From Pseudooceanicola sp050897975 (GTDB taxonomy: Bacteria > Pseudomonadota > Alphaproteobacteria > Rhodobacterales > Rhodobacteraceae): a DNA stretch of 64,000 bases. The position numbers were made by a program, and so were the translations under genes. Every line of letters starts with the position of its first letter. Positions within the stretch are counted from its first letter, which is position 1. The notes under the pieces are model-generated. The model was given only the letters and a program-made list of their open reading frames with translations. It was not told where the DNA came from and made no database searches. Where the stretch lies: assembly GCF_050897975.1 (NCBI RefSeq), contig NZ_JBPAXY010000004.1, positions 248,001 through 312,000 on the forward strand, read 5' to 3'. Below are positions 63,118 to 64,000 of this stretch, one piece after another.

Positions 63118-63831
63118 ATGGCGGAACCAGATCATGATGGGGCTCTGAAAGAGCAAAGAAGGAAAGACCTGCGGCGAGAAATTGAGCGGCTCGAGGCAGA
63201 GTTCCATCGCCTCACAAGCGCCTTGGCATTTTGTGAGGAGTTCCTTTCTCGTTCCTACGAAGTTGATAAAGGGACGGCGCCTCCCGGAGCCATCGGACTT
63301 CACCAATTGTTTCTCATGGCCGCCGACAACATGCATATGTGCGTGGCACGACTTTTCGACAACCAGGATAAGTCCGTGGGGTTGAGGCAGGTGTTTCGCA
63401 AATATTCGGACGTGTTTGCCTACGGCTTGGATGACCCTGTCCAAGATGCATGGGAGGCCTGTTTGACCTCCATCGAGGGCAGTGAATTACTCGAAAACCT
63501 GTGGATTTACCGGCACGAATGGTTGGCACATAATCTTCTGAAGGCAGGGGATCGCACAAATGTCGAACGGATTCTCACAATCGGCCTCAGGAAGGGAGAC
63601 GGGGGCACATACACGGTCACTTGGGCTGACCTCCTTGATCTGTCTCGCAGCACGCTGGATCTTCTGGCAAGGCTGCTTCGATTGGCCTGCGGTAGCCAGA
63701 TTGTTCGTCGTACGCTCTACGGGGCTGAAGGAAGCCATGTACATGCTTCGGCAATAGATGTGGACCACTACGTGAAGAATGCCCGCGAGCAGTTTGCTGC
63801 CGTTCTGGAGCCCTGGTTTCCGAAGGGGTAG
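63118..63831 (+). CDS. AbiU2-like HEPN-domain protein
   Basis: A 237-residue helical protein. The segment YRHEWLAH gives the HEPN catalytic-type motif R-x(4-6)-H with Arg132 and His138, and the pattern of helices (FHRLTSALAFCEEFLSRSY, LHQLFLMAADNMHMCVARLF, LLENLWIYRHEWLAHNL) resembles the AbiU2 branch. HEPN proteins of this kind are RNases in abortive-infection or toxin systems; no antitoxin partner is visible next to it. It is lower in GC than the core genes and lies between REP-like repeats, consistent with horizontal acquisition. Confidence 0.68.
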   Translation: MAEPDHDGALKEQRRKDLRREIERLEAEFHRLTSALAFCEEFLSRSYEVDKGTAPPGAIGLHQLFLMAADNMHMCVARLFDNQDKSVGLRQVFRKYSDVFAYGLDDPVQDAWEACLTSIEGSELLENLWIYRHEWLAHNLLKAGDRTNVERILTIGLRKGDGGTYTVTWADLLDLSRSTLDLLARLLRLACGSQIVRRTLYGAEGSHVHASAIDVDHYVKNAREQFAAVLEPWFPKG

Positions 63832-63914
63832 GGCGGATGCTGCTGCCGTTCAGCACCGAACCTCTCGTGCTTCACTGTTGAAGTGGAAAGCTAGCTGCTT
63901 ACCCCGGTCGTCTA

Positions 63915-63998
63915 GCGGTGGATTGCATCCACCCTACGCGTCCTCGCTTTCATCCCGCACCGGGCCCACGCCTGGTAGGGTGGATGCCAATCCACCAC
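63915..63998. repeat. Two REP-like palindromes downstream of the HEPN gene
   Basis: Copies at 63915-63940 and 63974-63998 match the four upstream copies. The window ends two bases later, so the cluster may continue. Confidence 0.85.
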
Positions 63999-64000
63999 CC

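Overview
The window is a stretch of GC-rich alphaproteobacterial chromosome, almost certainly Rhodobacteraceae (Roseobacter/Rhodobacter/Paracoccus group). Reasons: a free-standing atpHAGDC operon without the Fo genes, a GcrA-type cell-cycle regulator, an iron-sulfur (CryB/PhrB-type) photolyase, DUF6455 and DUF1467 proteins, a perfect CtrA-type box, FnrL-type TTGAT-N4-ATCAA operators, and many short intergenic elements with the core GGAGTATTT or GGGATATTTTT. Genus cannot be fixed from the sequence alone. No rRNA, tRNA, CRISPR array, insertion sequence or prophage was seen.

Layout. 1-3000: 5' part of a glyoxalase II gene (cut by the window edge), a methyltransferase and a large RTX-like secreted protein. 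3495-8545: promoter, atpHAGDC and terminator. 8.7-14.2 kb: H-type lectin protein, UPF0173 hydrolase, ceramidase-like membrane protein, gatCA, an Excalibur-domain lipoprotein and an AmpD-like amidase. 14.5-30 kb: housekeeping and conserved genes (YmdB-type phosphoesterase, SLC13/RCK transporter, M48 lipoprotein, deacetylase-like enzyme, nitroreductase, methylmalonyl-CoA epimerase, response regulator, wrbA, nadE) and a secreted 19-repeat MORN protein. 30.2-34.1 kb: two homologous secreted DUF1036-like proteins plus a third decayed fragment, around yebC and marC. 34.2-38.5 kb: a second SLC13/RCK transporter, an FnrL box, two DUF6455 genes with a terminator, and the photolyase. 38.8-51.6 kb: rimO, asmA, gcrA, argF-argD, rpmB, hrpB, meaB, cobB and a low-molecular-weight phosphatase. 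51.6-58.4 kb: small secreted proteins, a Hint-domain protein behind a CtrA box, a Tat-exported metallo-hydrolase, cytochrome c peroxidase behind an FnrL box, and an EamA transporter behind an FMN riboswitch (RibN-type riboflavin importer). 58.6-64 kb: the most accessory part. lepA is flanked on one side by an unrecognised two-gene operon with hydrophobic segments and on the other by a HEPN/AbiU2-like gene bracketed by six REP-like palindromes.

Functional links: atpHAGDC gives F1-ATPase; gatC and gatA are two of three GatCAB subunits; argF/argD make an arginine biosynthesis pair; mce and meaB both serve methylmalonyl-CoA metabolism but lie 26 kb apart; the DUF6455 pair and ccp are probably oxygen-regulated. 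Nine intergenic spaces, six of them between convergent genes, carry the same terminator-like repeat family.

The best candidates for something undescribed are the two-gene operon at 59115-60826, the HEPN gene with its REP bracket, the terminator-like repeat family, the nested hairpins at 23758-23843, and the 17-residue-period RTX protein. All domain calls were made by eye from translated sequence, without database searches.
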